DNA of 64,000 bases from Faecalibacterium prausnitzii (GTDB taxonomy: Bacteria; Bacillota; Clostridia; Oscillospirales; Ruminococcaceae). This document shows positions 51,317 through 60,063 of the stretch, one piece after another. Location of the stretch: contig NZ_PRLE01000005.1 of assembly GCF_003287495.1 (NCBI RefSeq), positions 62,001 through 126,000 on the forward strand, written 5' to 3'. The position numbers were made by a program, and so were the translations under genes. The notes under the pieces were generated by a model. That model worked only from the letters and a program-made list of their open reading frames with translations. It was not told the origin of the DNA and searched no databases. Within the stretch, counting starts at the first letter, position 1. Each line of letters starts with the position of its first letter.

Positions 51317-51359
51317 GGAAATAATGAGCAGAACTTTTTCTTTCCTGCATTTTTTGGCC

Positions 51360-51369
51360 GGGGGGGGGG
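51360..51369 (+). repeat. Homopolymeric G10 tract upstream of a start codon
   Basis: Ten consecutive G bases lie 10 bases before the GTG start of the diguanylate cyclase and form its only Shine-Dalgarno-like region. Such tracts change length by slippage during replication. Confidence 0.8.
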
Positions 51370-51379
51370 TAACATTTCG

Positions 51380-52888
51380 GTGAAAAAGACGGAGGAAAGC
51401 GTAAAAACGCGTAAAAACAAAGAAAAAGTTTACCTTTCCATGGCTCTCGTTCTCCTCATGACCGTGAGCATCTTCTTTTATGCGCTCTACATCCGGCAGC
51501 AGATCTACTACGAGGGCACGCGGGCCATGCTGGAGACTTATGAACAGGTGAACAAGACCTTTACCATGTTTGCCCAGCGCAACTGGAATGTCCTCACGGA
51601 CTGGGGCGGTTACTTGAGGGAGATGGCCGCCCCTGAGACGGCTACCCAGTGGAAGGACTTTGAAGAGGAAAAGAAGACCTGGAACTACAGCGATTTTTAT
51701 ATGGCGAATGAGAACGGCGATTACTGGACGGTAGACGGCCGTGAGGGACTGAGAAGTGAAAACATCCAGGCTGTGTTTACGGCGCTGCAGGTGGCGGGAG
51801 AACCGATCGTTTCCAGTTATACGGCGACCAGTGGGGTCCGCAAGGTCGTGTTTGCAGTACCGGTGGAACCCATCACCATGAGCGGCGTCACCTACACCAG
51901 CCTGGCGGTCAGCTATGATAATGATACCATTGAAGAGATGATCGGCGGACGGGCCTACGGCGGCCGGAGCGACTGCTACATCATCTACCCCAACGGCGAT
52001 ATCATGCTCTCGGAAGAGCCCAAGAGTGAGATCACGGCCTGGATGGAAAACCTGTTTGATTATCTGGAAACCAACACAGAGGTGAACGAGACGTGTCTCC
52101 GGGAGATGCAGGAGCAGACGCTGCAGGGCGGCAGCGGCAGTGTGCCCTACCGTTTTCAGGGCCGGAACTATTATCTGGTGTACCAGCCCGTGGGCTTCCA
52201 GGACCTGACCATTGTAGGCATCGTGGAGCGGAACGTGGTGGACGCCGGAATGCGTAAAGTGCAGTGCGTCACCATCTTCCTGCTGGCATTCCTGGCACTG
52301 GCGGTGGTGGCCGCGCTGGTGCGGAGCATCAAGATGGACCTTCGTTTTGTGCTGGCGGAACAGGAAGAAGCTTTCCACCGGGAGAGTACCGAGCGGCAGA
52401 AGATGGAGGACCTTGCCAACACCGACGGCCTGACCGGCCTTTCCAACGAGAGATTCTTCAACGCGACCCTGCAGAGAAAGGAGAAAGCCGGGGAGCCGTT
52501 TGCGCTGTTCTATCTGGATCTGGACAGCTTCAAACCCGTCAACGACACCTACGGCCACGATGTGGGCGACCAGCTGCTCAAGGCTGTGTCCGGGCGGCTG
52601 CGGACCTGTGTGCGGAGCACGGACTACGCGTTCCGCATCGGCGGCGATGAGTTTGCCCTCATCGTCAACGGAGCCCTCAGCGAGGAATTCTGCGCCAAGC
52701 GGACCGAGCGGATCAAAAATGTCTTGACGCAGCCGTTCGTCATCAACGGGCAGGAGCTGCACATCGGCACCAGCTGCGGCAGCGCCCTTTACCCGGCGGA
52801 CAGCACGGAGGTAAAAGAAATCCGCATCCTGGCCGACCAGCGGATGTACGAGGATAAAGCCCATAAGCCCGGCAGACAGGGACGATAA
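51380..52888 (+). CDS. Membrane diguanylate cyclase with Cache-like sensor
   Basis: A 502-residue protein that makes c-di-GMP from GTP. Membrane helices at about 18-38 and 294-314 enclose an extracellular sensor of about 255 residues with Cache-like pattern (FYMANENGDYWTVDG; GVTYTSLAVSYD). The GGDEF domain starts near 335 (NTDGLTGLSNERFF), with LFYLDLDSFKPVNDTYGHDVGD, the inhibitory RxxD site at Arg412-Asp415 and the active motif GGDEF at 421-425. All catalytic residues are present. GTG start at 51380 follows a G10 tract. Confidence 0.9.
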   Translation: MKKTEESVKTRKNKEKVYLSMALVLLMTVSIFFYALYIRQQIYYEGTRAMLETYEQVNKTFTMFAQRNWNVLTDWGGYLREMAAPETATQWKDFEEEKKTWNYSDFYMANENGDYWTVDGREGLRSENIQAVFTALQVAGEPIVSSYTATSGVRKVVFAVPVEPITMSGVTYTSLAVSYDNDTIEEMIGGRAYGGRSDCYIIYPNGDIMLSEEPKSEITAWMENLFDYLETNTEVNETCLREMQEQTLQGGSGSVPYRFQGRNYYLVYQPVGFQDLTIVGIVERNVVDAGMRKVQCVTIFLLAFLALAVVAALVRSIKMDLRFVLAEQEEAFHRESTERQKMEDLANTDGLTGLSNERFFNATLQRKEKAGEPFALFYLDLDSFKPVNDTYGHDVGDQLLKAVSGRLRTCVRSTDYAFRIGGDEFALIVNGALSEEFCAKRTERIKNVLTQPFVINGQELHIGTSCGSALYPADSTEVKEIRILADQRMYEDKAHKPGRQGR

Positions 52889-53017
52889 AAGACATAAAGA
52901 CATTATTATAAGAATAGAGAGACGAATAATTCCAGCCTGCTTTCCACATAATACCCATACTGTACAAAATCTAGGAGCCAGAGCCCCACGGGGCTGGAAA
53001 GCGAGGAAATGGAACCC

Positions 53018-53557
53018 ATGAAAGCAACTGGAATCGTCCGCCGCATCGACGAGCTGGGCCGGGTGGTCATCCCCAAGGAGATCCGCCGCACCCAGCGCAT
53101 CCGCCGGGGAGACCCGCTGGAGATCTTTACCACCGGGGACGGCGAGGTCATCTTTAAAAAGTATTCGCCCATCGGGGAGCTGCAGGGGGTGGCGATGCAG
53201 TACGCCGAGGTGCTGAGCAAGTGCTTTGCCCTGACGGCCTTTGTGGCCGACCGGGACCGGATGATGGCCGTGGCGGGTGCCGGGCGGCGGGACCTGGCCG
53301 ACCGGAGCATCAGCCAGCCGCTGGAAAAGCTGATGGAGAGCCGCAAGCCCTACCTGCGGCAGGACGCGGAGCAGACGGTGCTCCCCTGCGAGGGCTCGCC
53401 CCGGGTGCTGCTGTGCGCGTTCCCCATCATCGCGGCGGGAGACGTGGCCGGGGCCGTGGGCCTGCTGACAGAGGACCGGAGCGCCAAACCGGACGCCTCC
53501 CAGCAGAAAGCCGTGGCCGTTGCGGCCGCTTTTCTGGCAAAACAGATGGAAGAATGA
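53018..53557 (+). CDS. spoVT: SpoVT-like AbrB-family transcriptional regulator
   Basis: A 179-residue regulator: N-terminal swapped-hairpin AbrB domain (MKATGIVRRIDELGRVVIPK; RRTQRIRRGDPLEIF) and a C-terminal GAF-like domain (about 60-179), as in B. subtilis SpoVT (178 residues), which tunes late sporulation genes in the forespore. The start at ATG 53018 matches the family N-terminus exactly; ATG 53009 lies too close to GAGG (53003-53006). Presence here does not prove sporulation, as AbrB/SpoVT homologues occur in non-sporulating Clostridia. It is followed by a strong terminator. Confidence 0.88.
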   Translation: MKATGIVRRIDELGRVVIPKEIRRTQRIRRGDPLEIFTTGDGEVIFKKYSPIGELQGVAMQYAEVLSKCFALTAFVADRDRMMAVAGAGRRDLADRSISQPLEKLMESRKPYLRQDAEQTVLPCEGSPRVLLCAFPIIAAGDVAGAVGLLTEDRSAKPDASQQKAVAVAAAFLAKQMEE

Positions 53558-53561
53558 AAGT

Positions 53562-53597
53562 GAAAAAAGGGCCTGTGCTGGACACGGGCCCTTTTTT
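53562..53597 (+). terminator. Terminator of spoVT
   Basis: AAAAAAGGGCC pairs with GGGCCCTTTTTT with further pairs in the loop. Confidence 0.85.
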
Positions 53598-53651
53598 GCG
53601 TGCGGGGTTATTACGAATTTGTGAATCTTTCAAAACTTTTCTGGGAAGCTA

Positions 53652-53679
53652 TTGACAGCGCCGGAAATTTGGCTATAAT
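53652..53679 (+). promoter_or_regulatory. Promoter of the hrcA-grpE-dnaK operon
   Basis: TTGACA (53652-53657), 16 bases, TATAAT (53674-53679). The CIRCE operator starts 4 bases downstream. Confidence 0.88.
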
Positions 53680-53683
53680 GGTC

Positions 53684-53710
53684 TTAGCACTCAGGAAGAT
53701 GGAGTGCTAA
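53684..53710 (+). promoter_or_regulatory. CIRCE operator
   Basis: TTAGCACTC, 9 bases, GAGTGCTAA: a perfect copy of the consensus HrcA binding site, at the transcription start. Confidence 0.97.
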
Positions 53711-53742
53711 AGAAACAAAAACAACGAATGGAGGCAGGCGCT

Positions 53743-54816
53743 ATGACAATGGATGCACGCAAGCAGCGAGTCTTGCAGGCGATTGTAGCGCTGTATGGCC
53801 TCGAGGGCGAACCCGTTGGCAGCAGTGTGCTGGCAAACTACTTTGACATGGCAGTCTCCAGCGCCACGCTGCGCAATGAGATGGCCGCACTGACAAAGCT
53901 CGGGCTGCTGGAGCAGCCCCACACCAGTGCGGGCCGTGTCCCCAGTGCCAAGGGTTACCGTTATTATCTGGATCATCTGCTCACCGACGACCAGCCGCTG
54001 GACCGTGTGACCCGCGCCCGTGTGGACGCGGTGTTCGCCAGCCTGGACCATGAGCCGGAAAAGCTGGCACAGGGCGCTGCCAAGGCGCTGGCCGCCATCA
54101 GCGGCTGTACCGCCGCTGTCAGCACCCCCTGTGCCGAAGACCTCTGCATCGCCCATTATGAGGTGGTGCAGGTGGGCCGGAGCGCCGCCGCCGTGCTGGC
54201 GGTCACCACAGCCGGTTACGTCCGCACCCGTGTGGCGAGGGTCCGCACCGGGCTTTCCCGGGAAAACGCCGCCGCGCTGGCCGCGCTGCTCAACCGCAAC
54301 CTGACGTTCGTGGCACCCGTTGATCTGTCGTCTCGGCTCCTGAGCGAGCTGTGCGGCCAGATCAGCCCGGAGCTGGTGCCGGTGGTCAGCGCCGCCGCCG
54401 CCATCCTGCAGGACTCCACCACGCCTCATGTGTTCCTGGGCGGTGAGCAGCACCTGCTGGACTGGCCTCAGCTGGACGGCAAGGTGGGCACCATCCTGAC
54501 ACTGCTGAACGATGAGGAAGAGGCCGCAAGGCTGATTGCCCCGCTGGATGAGCAGAATGAGAGCATCCTGCTGGGCGAGGATATTGAGCCGCAGATCCCC
54601 GGCCTGTGCATCGTCAGCGACCGCTACCTGGTCGGCGGCGGGCTGTGGGGCTCGATCGCGTTGATCGGCCCGACCCGGATGCCGTTCCAGAAACTGATGC
54701 CGCTGCTCCACGCCTTTGCAGACCAGCTGGGCGAGGGAATGAGCGGCAAACGAAAAGACACCCCGCAGATGGCCGCACCCCGGCGGACTGTGATCTATAA
54801 GGAGGACCTGGAATGA
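53743..54816 (+). CDS. hrcA: Heat-inducible transcription repressor HrcA
   Basis: A 357-residue repressor that binds CIRCE and loses activity on heat shock when GroEL is titrated by unfolded proteins. N-terminal winged helix (RVLQAIVALYGLEGEPVGSS; SSATLRNEMAALTKLGLLEQPHTSAGRVP) is highly typical, and the C-terminal GAF-like dimerisation domain includes GLWGSIALIGPTRMPF. ATG 53743 has GGAGG eight bases upstream. It is first in the operon under its own operator; its TGA overlaps the grpE ATG. Confidence 0.95.
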   Translation: MTMDARKQRVLQAIVALYGLEGEPVGSSVLANYFDMAVSSATLRNEMAALTKLGLLEQPHTSAGRVPSAKGYRYYLDHLLTDDQPLDRVTRARVDAVFASLDHEPEKLAQGAAKALAAISGCTAAVSTPCAEDLCIAHYEVVQVGRSAAAVLAVTTAGYVRTRVARVRTGLSRENAAALAALLNRNLTFVAPVDLSSRLLSELCGQISPELVPVVSAAAAILQDSTTPHVFLGGEQHLLDWPQLDGKVGTILTLLNDEEEAARLIAPLDEQNESILLGEDIEPQIPGLCIVSDRYLVGGGLWGSIALIGPTRMPFQKLMPLLHAFADQLGEGMSGKRKDTPQMAAPRRTVIYKEDLE

Positions 54817-55445
54817 GCGAAGAAACCAAGAAGACGGTGGAAGAAACTCCCGCTGAGGAGCCCAACACCGCGCCGCAGGCCGAGCCGGAAGCAGCGCCGG
54901 AAGAGACCGCCGCTGCCCCCGAAACGGACGAGGCTGAAAAGACCGACGGCAAAAAGAAAGAGGGCTTCTTTAACAAGAAAGCCCGGGAGCTGGAAGCCGT
55001 CAAGGCCAAGCTGGACGCCGCTGAGAAGAATGCCAATCAGGCAAAGGATCAGCTGCTGCGGATGGCTGCCGAGTACGAAAACTACCGCAAGCGCTCCACC
55101 CGTGAGGCTGACCAGAAGTTCAACGATGGCATTTCGTTCGCCGTGAACCAGATCATCCCCATCCTGGACACGCTGGATATGGCCGCCAATGCCCCCACCA
55201 CCGACGAGAACTACAAAAAAGGCGTGGTGATGACGCTGGACAAAGCCGCCAAGGCGCTGGCTGCCCTGCATGTAGAAGAGATCGAGGCGCTGGGCAAGCC
55301 CTTTGACCCCAACTTCATGAACGCCGTGCAGCAGATCCCCGCCCCGGACGGGCAGGAGAGCGGCACCGTCATTACGGTCTACCAGAAAGGCTATAAGCTG
55401 GGCGACAAGATCGTCCGCCATGCAACCGTTGTGGTGGCCGAGTAA
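54813..55445 (+). CDS. grpE: Nucleotide exchange factor GrpE
   Basis: A 210-residue co-chaperone that exchanges ADP for ATP on DnaK. The N-terminal about 65 residues are acidic and disordered (Glu/Ala/Pro rich), then the long dimer helix (LEAVKAKLDAAEKNANQAKD; LLRMAAEYENYRKRS) and the C-terminal beta wing (ALGKPFDPNFMNAVQQIP; VITVYQKGYKLGDKIVRHATVVV). The usual motif MNAVxQ is seen. ATG overlaps the hrcA stop by 4 bases. Confidence 0.95.
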   Translation: MSEETKKTVEETPAEEPNTAPQAEPEAAPEETAAAPETDEAEKTDGKKKEGFFNKKARELEAVKAKLDAAEKNANQAKDQLLRMAAEYENYRKRSTREADQKFNDGISFAVNQIIPILDTLDMAANAPTTDENYKKGVVMTLDKAAKALAALHVEEIEALGKPFDPNFMNAVQQIPAPDGQESGTVITVYQKGYKLGDKIVRHATVVVAE

Positions 55446-55543
55446 GCAAAGCTTCCCCGCTCCCAAAGGAGCGTTCAAATAAACATCCGCTTTTCACTCA
55501 AGCATGAGATAAACAAGTTCTTTATTGAGAGGAGACTTCATTT

Positions 55544-57376
55544 ATGAGTAAGATTATTGGTATCGACCTTGGTACTACCAACAGCTGCGTGGCTGTTATG
55601 GAGGGCGGCGAGCCCGTCGTCATCGCAAACTCCGAGGGTGCCCGCACCACCCCGTCCGTGGTCGGCTTTACCAAGACCGGCGACCGTCTGGTCGGCCAGG
55701 TCGCAAAGCGTCAGGCTATCACGAACCCGGAGAACACCGTTGCTTCCATCAAGCGTTATATGGGCACCGACCACAAGGTGACCCTGAACGGCAAGGAGTA
55801 CACTCCCCAGCAGGTCAGCGCTATGATCCTGCAGAAGCTGAAAGCCGATGCTGAGGCTTACCTGGGCGAGCCTGTTACCGAGGCTGTTATCACCGTCCCT
55901 GCATACTTCAACGACAGCCAGCGTCAGGCAACCAAGGACGCCGGCACCATTGCGGGCCTGAACGTCAAGCGTATCATCAACGAGCCCACTGCCGCTTCTC
56001 TGGCATACGGCATTGATAAAGAGGAAGACCAGAAGATCATGGTCTACGATCTGGGCGGCGGCACGTTCGATGTCTCCATCATTGAGATGGGCGACGGCGT
56101 GACCGAGGTCCTGGCCACCAATGGTGATACCCACCTGGGCGGCGATGACTTCGATGAGCGCATCATCAACTGGATGGCGGACGCGTTCCAGACCGAGAAC
56201 GGCATCGACCTGCGCAAGGACAAAATGGCCGCTCAGCGCCTGAAGGAAGCTGCCGAGAAAGCAAAGATCGAGCTGTCCAGCGCGATGAGCAGCCAGATCA
56301 ACCTGCCGTTCATCACGGCGGACGCTACCGGCCCCAAGCATCTGGATATGACCCTGACCCGCGCAAAGTTCAATGAGCTGACCGCTGATCTGGTCGATCG
56401 TACCATGGGCCCTGTCCGCAAGGCTCTGCAGGATGCAGGCCTGCGTCCCTCTGACCTGAAGAAAGTCCTGATGGTCGGCGGTTCCACCCGTATCCCCGCT
56501 GTCTACGATGCCGTGAAGAAAGAGCTCAACTGCGAGCCGTTCAAGGGCATCAACCCCGATGAGTGCGTGGCTGTCGGTGCTGCCATCCAGGGCGGCGTCC
56601 TGCAGGGCGACGTCAAGGGCCTGCTGCTGCTGGATGTCACCCCGCTGAGCCTGGGCATTGAGACCCTGGGCGGCGTCTGCACCAAGATCATCGACCGCAA
56701 CACCACCATCCCCACCCACAAGAGCCAGGTCTTCTCCACTGCCGCGGATAACCAGCCCTCTGTTGAGATCAACGTCCTGCAGGGCGAGCGTGAGTTTGCC
56801 CGCGACAACAAGAGCCTGGGTGTCTTCCACCTGGATGGCATTGCTCCGGCTCCCCGTGGCGTGCCTCAGATCGAAGTTACCTTTGATATCGATGCAAACG
56901 GCATCGTAAAGGTCAGCGCTAAGGACCTGGGCACCGGCAAGGAGCAGAACATCACCATCACTGCTTCCACCAACATGTCCAAGGAGGACATCGACAAGGC
57001 TGTCAAGGAAGCTGAGCAGTTTGCTGCTGACGATAAGAAGAAGCGTGAAGAGGTCGATATCCGCAACGGTGCCGACCAGATGGTTTTCCAGACCGAGAAG
57101 ATGCTGAAAGAGAACGGCGACAAGATGCCCGCTGACGTCAAGACCGAGGCGGAAGCAAAGCTGGCCGAGCTCAAGACTGCTGTCCAGTCCGGCTCCATCG
57201 ACGACATCAAGGCAAAGCAGGAGGCTCTGAGCCACGTCTTTGAGAAGATGTATCAGGCTGCTTCCGCTGCACAGGCCGCTGGCGCACAGCAGCCCGGCCC
57301 CGATGCTGGCGCGAACAACAACCAGCAGAAGCCCAACGACGACGGCGTCGTGGATGCGGACTTCAAGGAAGTCTAA
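55544..57376 (+). CDS. dnaK: Chaperone DnaK (Hsp70)
   Basis: A 610-residue Hsp70. Nucleotide-binding domain signatures: [28 protein letters not shown] and [18 protein letters not shown]. Substrate-binding domain starts near 375 and the helical lid ends with a Gln/Asn/Pro-rich tail and the typical acidic VDADFKEV end. AGGAG precedes the ATG. Codon use is strongly biased (GGT, GCT, CTG, AAG), as for highly expressed genes. About 100 bases follow grpE without a terminator. Confidence 0.98.
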   Translation: MSKIIGIDLGTTNSCVAVMEGGEPVVIANSEGARTTPSVVGFTKTGDRLVGQVAKRQAITNPENTVASIKRYMGTDHKVTLNGKEYTPQQVSAMILQKLKADAEAYLGEPVTEAVITVPAYFNDSQRQATKDAGTIAGLNVKRIINEPTAASLAYGIDKEEDQKIMVYDLGGGTFDVSIIEMGDGVTEVLATNGDTHLGGDDFDERIINWMADAFQTENGIDLRKDKMAAQRLKEAAEKAKIELSSAMSSQINLPFITADATGPKHLDMTLTRAKFNELTADLVDRTMGPVRKALQDAGLRPSDLKKVLMVGGSTRIPAVYDAVKKELNCEPFKGINPDECVAVGAAIQGGVLQGDVKGLLLLDVTPLSLGIETLGGVCTKIIDRNTTIPTHKSQVFSTAADNQPSVEINVLQGEREFARDNKSLGVFHLDGIAPAPRGVPQIEVTFDIDANGIVKVSAKDLGTGKEQNITITASTNMSKEDIDKAVKEAEQFAADDKKKREEVDIRNGADQMVFQTEKMLKENGDKMPADVKTEAEAKLAELKTAVQSGSIDDIKAKQEALSHVFEKMYQAASAAQAAGAQQPGPDAGANNNQQKPNDDGVVDADFKEV

Positions 57377-57640
57377 ACGCTGACACAAACGGCACGGCAC
57401 CCGGCCAAACCGGAGGGTGCGGCGGCCGATAAGCAACCCAAAAGCCGCTCCGGTTTTGGCCGGGGCGGCCTTTGTGGGTTTAAAACCTCTCAGTCTCGCT
57501 GCGCTCGCCAGCTCTCCTGACAGGGGAGCCCTTGGCAGGCCGGGCAGGTCTGTACAGACCGCTGGAAGCTTTCTGTGCGAGAAGCAGCAGTGCGCTGCTG
57601 TGATGGGGAGGTTGTGCGACTAATTGAGAGGTGAGTGGAT
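57377..57640. other. Gap between dnaK and dnaJ with repeat element
   Basis: The 264-base gap contains a GC hairpin (AAAGCCGCTCCGG...CCGGGGCGGCCTTT, about 57440-57472), which may be a terminator or processing site, and the repeat element at 57482-57632. No gene is present. Confidence 0.6.
57482..57632. repeat. Palindromic intergenic element between dnaK and dnaJ
   Basis: Begins AAAACCTCTCAGTC (57482) and ends TTGAGAGGT (near 57632), with inner GCTCTCCTGACAGGGGAGC and paired GCAGTGCGCTGC. The right end supplies GAGAGGTGAG, the Shine-Dalgarno region of dnaJ. Related to copies at 25219 and 29325. Confidence 0.65.
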
Positions 57641-58816
57641 ATGGCACAGGAAAAGCGTGATTACTACGAAGTGCTGGGGGTATCCAAGACCGCCACGGAT
57701 GCGGAGATCAAAAAGGCTTACCGCAAGCTGGCAATGAAATACCACCCGGACTATAACCCCGGCGATAAAGACGCCGAGGAAAAATTCAAGGAAGTCAATG
57801 AGGCAAACGAGGTCCTCTCGGACCCCAAGAAGCGCCAGCTCTATGACCAGTATGGCTTTGCGGGCGTAGACCCCAGCTATGCGGCACAGAACGGCGGCGG
57901 CCCGGGCGCGGGCGGTTTCGGCGGCTTTGGCGGCGACGGCGTGGATCTGGGCGACATCTTCGGCGATATCTTCGGCGGCGGTTTCGGCGGCTTTGGCGGT
58001 TCGTCCCGTCAGGCCAACCCCAACGCCCCCCGCAAGGGCCAGGACATCCGCGTGCGGATCACCCTGAGCTTTGACGAGGCCGTGCACGGCTGCAAGAAGA
58101 ACATCACCATCACCCGCCAGCAGGAGTGCACCGAGTGCCACGGCACCGGCTGCGCGGCCGGTACCAGCCCTGAGACCTGCCCGGACTGCGGCGGCCGCGG
58201 CTATGTCATCCGCCAGCAGCGCACCCCCTTTGGCGTGATGCAGACCCAGCAGCCCTGCTCCCGCTGCGGCGGCAAGGGCAAGCTGGTCAAGAACCCCTGC
58301 AAGAGCTGCCACGGCAGCGGCAAGACCGCGACCAAGAAGACGCTGGAAGTCTCCATCCCCAAGGGCATCGACGACGATCAGAGCTTTGCACTCCGCGGCA
58401 TGGGCGATGCCGGTGCCAACGGCGGCCCCTCCGGTGATGTCATCGTGATGGTCACCGTCCGGCCCGATCCGCTCTTCCAGCGCGATGGCTATGATGTCTG
58501 GGTCACGGTGCCCATCACCTACAGCCAGGCTGTTCTGGGCGATAACATCACCGTCCCGTCCATTGACGGCAAGGTGGAGTACACCGTGCCCGAGGGCACC
58601 CAGAGCGGCACCACGTTCCGCCTGCGTGGCAAGGGCATCCAGTATCTGAACGGCCGCGGCCGGGGCGATATGTACGTCAAGTGTGAGGTCGAGATCCCCA
58701 AGAAGCTGAACAAGGTCCAGCGCGACGCCCTGAAGAAATTTGAGGGCACCCTGAAAGAAGACAACTACGAAAAACGCAAAGGCTTCTTCAAGCGGCTGAA
58801 AGACATGTTTGCATAA
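57641..58816 (+). CDS. dnaJ: Chaperone DnaJ (Hsp40)
   Basis: A 391-residue type I J-protein. J domain (5-70) with HPD in [10 protein letters not shown], Gly/Phe-rich linker with many GGFGG repeats, four CxxCxGxG zinc repeats ([32 protein letters not shown]), and the C-terminal substrate-binding domain. ATG 57641; the GTG two codons earlier is too close to the ribosome site. Distance from dnaK and a repeat in between make independent expression possible. Confidence 0.97.
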   Translation: MAQEKRDYYEVLGVSKTATDAEIKKAYRKLAMKYHPDYNPGDKDAEEKFKEVNEANEVLSDPKKRQLYDQYGFAGVDPSYAAQNGGGPGAGGFGGFGGDGVDLGDIFGDIFGGGFGGFGGSSRQANPNAPRKGQDIRVRITLSFDEAVHGCKKNITITRQQECTECHGTGCAAGTSPETCPDCGGRGYVIRQQRTPFGVMQTQQPCSRCGGKGKLVKNPCKSCHGSGKTATKKTLEVSIPKGIDDDQSFALRGMGDAGANGGPSGDVIVMVTVRPDPLFQRDGYDVWVTVPITYSQAVLGDNITVPSIDGKVEYTVPEGTQSGTTFRLRGKGIQYLNGRGRGDMYVKCEVEIPKKLNKVQRDALKKFEGTLKEDNYEKRKGFFKRLKDMFA

Positions 58817-58827
58817 AAATGCGTATC

Positions 58828-58865
58828 GAAAGGAGACTTTCCCGAAAGAGAAAGTCTCCTTTTTG
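58828..58865 (+). terminator. Terminator of the dnaK-dnaJ operon
   Basis: AAAGGAGACTTT pairs with AAAGTCTCCTTT around CCCGAAAGAG, followed by TTTTTG. Confidence 0.88.
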
Positions 58866-58872
58866 TGTATAG

Positions 58873-59013
58873 AAAAGAGGCAAATCAGAGAGTAAAAATT
58901 TTCGAGAAACATTGGCAGAAGAATTAAAGAAGCCTGAATTTAAAGAAGAATGGGAAAAATTAAAACAGCGAAAAAAATCTTTGGATGAAGAAGCTCAAAA
59001 TAAGAAAGTATAA
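58873..59013 (+). pseudogene. Remnant of an antitoxin-like (XRE) gene
   Basis: An AT-rich open frame of 46 codons after a TAG at 58870, reading KNFRETLAEELKKPEFKEEW and ending with a Lys/Glu-rich tail. That segment resembles the N-termini of HigA/XRE-type antitoxins and toxin-system regulators (LAEQLKDPEFKKEY). There is no ATG; the only start candidates are TTG 58912 and non-standard codons, and no helix-turn-helix follows. Base composition differs sharply from the neighbouring dnaJ. It is most simply a decayed fragment. Confidence 0.45.
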
Positions 59014-59057
59014 AAAACGGAGAAGACTCCCTTTATGGGGAATCTTCTCCGTTTTTG
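59013..59057. terminator. Bidirectional terminator
   Basis: AAACGGAGAAGACTCCC pairs with GGGAATCTTCTCCGTTT, flanked by A and T runs; it ends the peptide gene on the minus strand. Confidence 0.85.
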
Positions 59058-59088
59058 CTAAAGATAGGCGCTCTTCAAATATGAAAAA

Positions 59089-59418
59089 TCAGGTCGCATA
59101 GACCACAAGGGCATTGATAATTAAACCGACACCACTCAAGCACGAACTCACGACGCAGATGGAACAGCCAATATCATAGATAGCATTTGCAGTGCTCTTA
59201 GCCATGTGTGCATCTAAGGCATCCATGCCGGTTTTTGTCCAAGTTTTAGGATTCTTTTGACGATAATCGCGGACAGCGGTAATACCCTTATACCAGCCAT
59301 AGAAAGGAACAAACCAAGCGCAGAAAGCCTGTACGGCAGTTGCGCCGCCTTCGGTGTAAGTCATTTCTTCCTCAGACATGACGCAGTAATTAGCGGGCAT
59401 CATCATTTTGGCTTCCAT
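59089..59418 (-). CDS. Double-glycine leader peptide, bacteriocin-like (copy 1)
   Basis: A 109-residue small protein. The first 25 residues form a leader ending in Gly-Gly (ANYCVMSEEEMTYTEGG), matching the double-glycine signal cut by C39-peptidase ABC transporters. The mature part (84 residues) has two hydrophobic segments (AFCAWFVPFYGWYKGI; CSICVVSSCLSGVGLIINAL) with cysteines and the shared DAHMAKSTAN block. ATG 59418 has AAGGAG nine bases upstream, better than the in-frame ATGs at 59424 and 59442. No transporter, peptidase or immunity gene is adjacent. A paralogue follows on the same strand upstream. Confidence 0.7.
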   Translation of the reverse strand: MEAKMMMPANYCVMSEEEMTYTEGGATAVQAFCAWFVPFYGWYKGITAVRDYRQKNPKTWTKTGMDALDAHMAKSTANAIYDIGCSICVVSSCLSGVGLIINALVVYAT

Positions 59419-59507
59419 AATCATTACTCCTTTACAAAGCAAATATCCAAAGCGATGCGGGAGTGCATCGTTTATCCAATTAAAAATACCGCAAAATCGA
59501 ATAAACT

Positions 59508-59840
59508 TTACAGGATGAGCAGGATGGCGCTCAGGGGGGCAAAGGCTACCACCATGGCGGTGGAAACACCGTCGCGCAGGAAGTTGGAGGGGGATTTTGC
59601 CATATCAGCGGCGATGGCGTCGGAGGCGCGGCCTGCCACGGTGAGGAAATTGCCCTCACGGTTCTTCTTGACACTCAGCCAATCCTTGGCCTGGGAGATG
59701 CCCCACAGGTAGCTGGAGCCCAGCACCACGGCACCTACGACGGTGGCGGCTGCACCAAGAGCACTGCCGCCCTGGGTATAGGTCATTTCCTCTTCGTTCA
59801 TGACTGCATAGCTGGCAGGGAGATTCAGTTTGTTGGTCAT
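59508..59840 (-). CDS. Double-glycine leader peptide, bacteriocin-like (copy 2)
   Basis: A 110-residue paralogue of the previous peptide. Leader of 25 residues ending in ASYAVMNEEEMTYTQGG; mature part of 85 residues with a glycine/alanine-rich hydrophobic N-terminal segment (ALGAAATVVGAVVLGSS) and a C-terminal one (VSTAMVVAFAPLSAILLIL), separated by a charged region containing DAIAADMAKSPSN. AAAGGAGTAATATACT precedes the ATG, almost the same as in copy 1. Function as bacteriocin, signal peptide or immunity-type protein cannot be told from the sequence. Confidence 0.7.
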   Translation of the reverse strand: MTNKLNLPASYAVMNEEEMTYTQGGSALGAAATVVGAVVLGSSYLWGISQAKDWLSVKKNREGNFLTVAGRASDAIAADMAKSPSNFLRDGVSTAMVVAFAPLSAILLIL

Positions 59841-60063
59841 AGTATATTACTCCTTTACAAATGATTTGCAATGAAGCCGGGCCCCGGGCCAGCCAAAGCG
59901 CTGTACCGGGAGACCTGTGGCGGAAAGTTTCCCTCTGGTAGTTTCATTCTACTACAGGGGGGTGGTTTCTGCAAGAGATTTGGGAACGAACGGTGCAAAA
60001 ACGGGAACTCGCATGAAAAAGCTTTCCAAAGTTTGTGAAAAAGCACTGCAATAATTCCCGAAC

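Noticed and set aside
55538..57436. 632-codon minus-strand frame over dnaK
   Set aside because: Known type of artefact opposite dnaK genes; no independent support.
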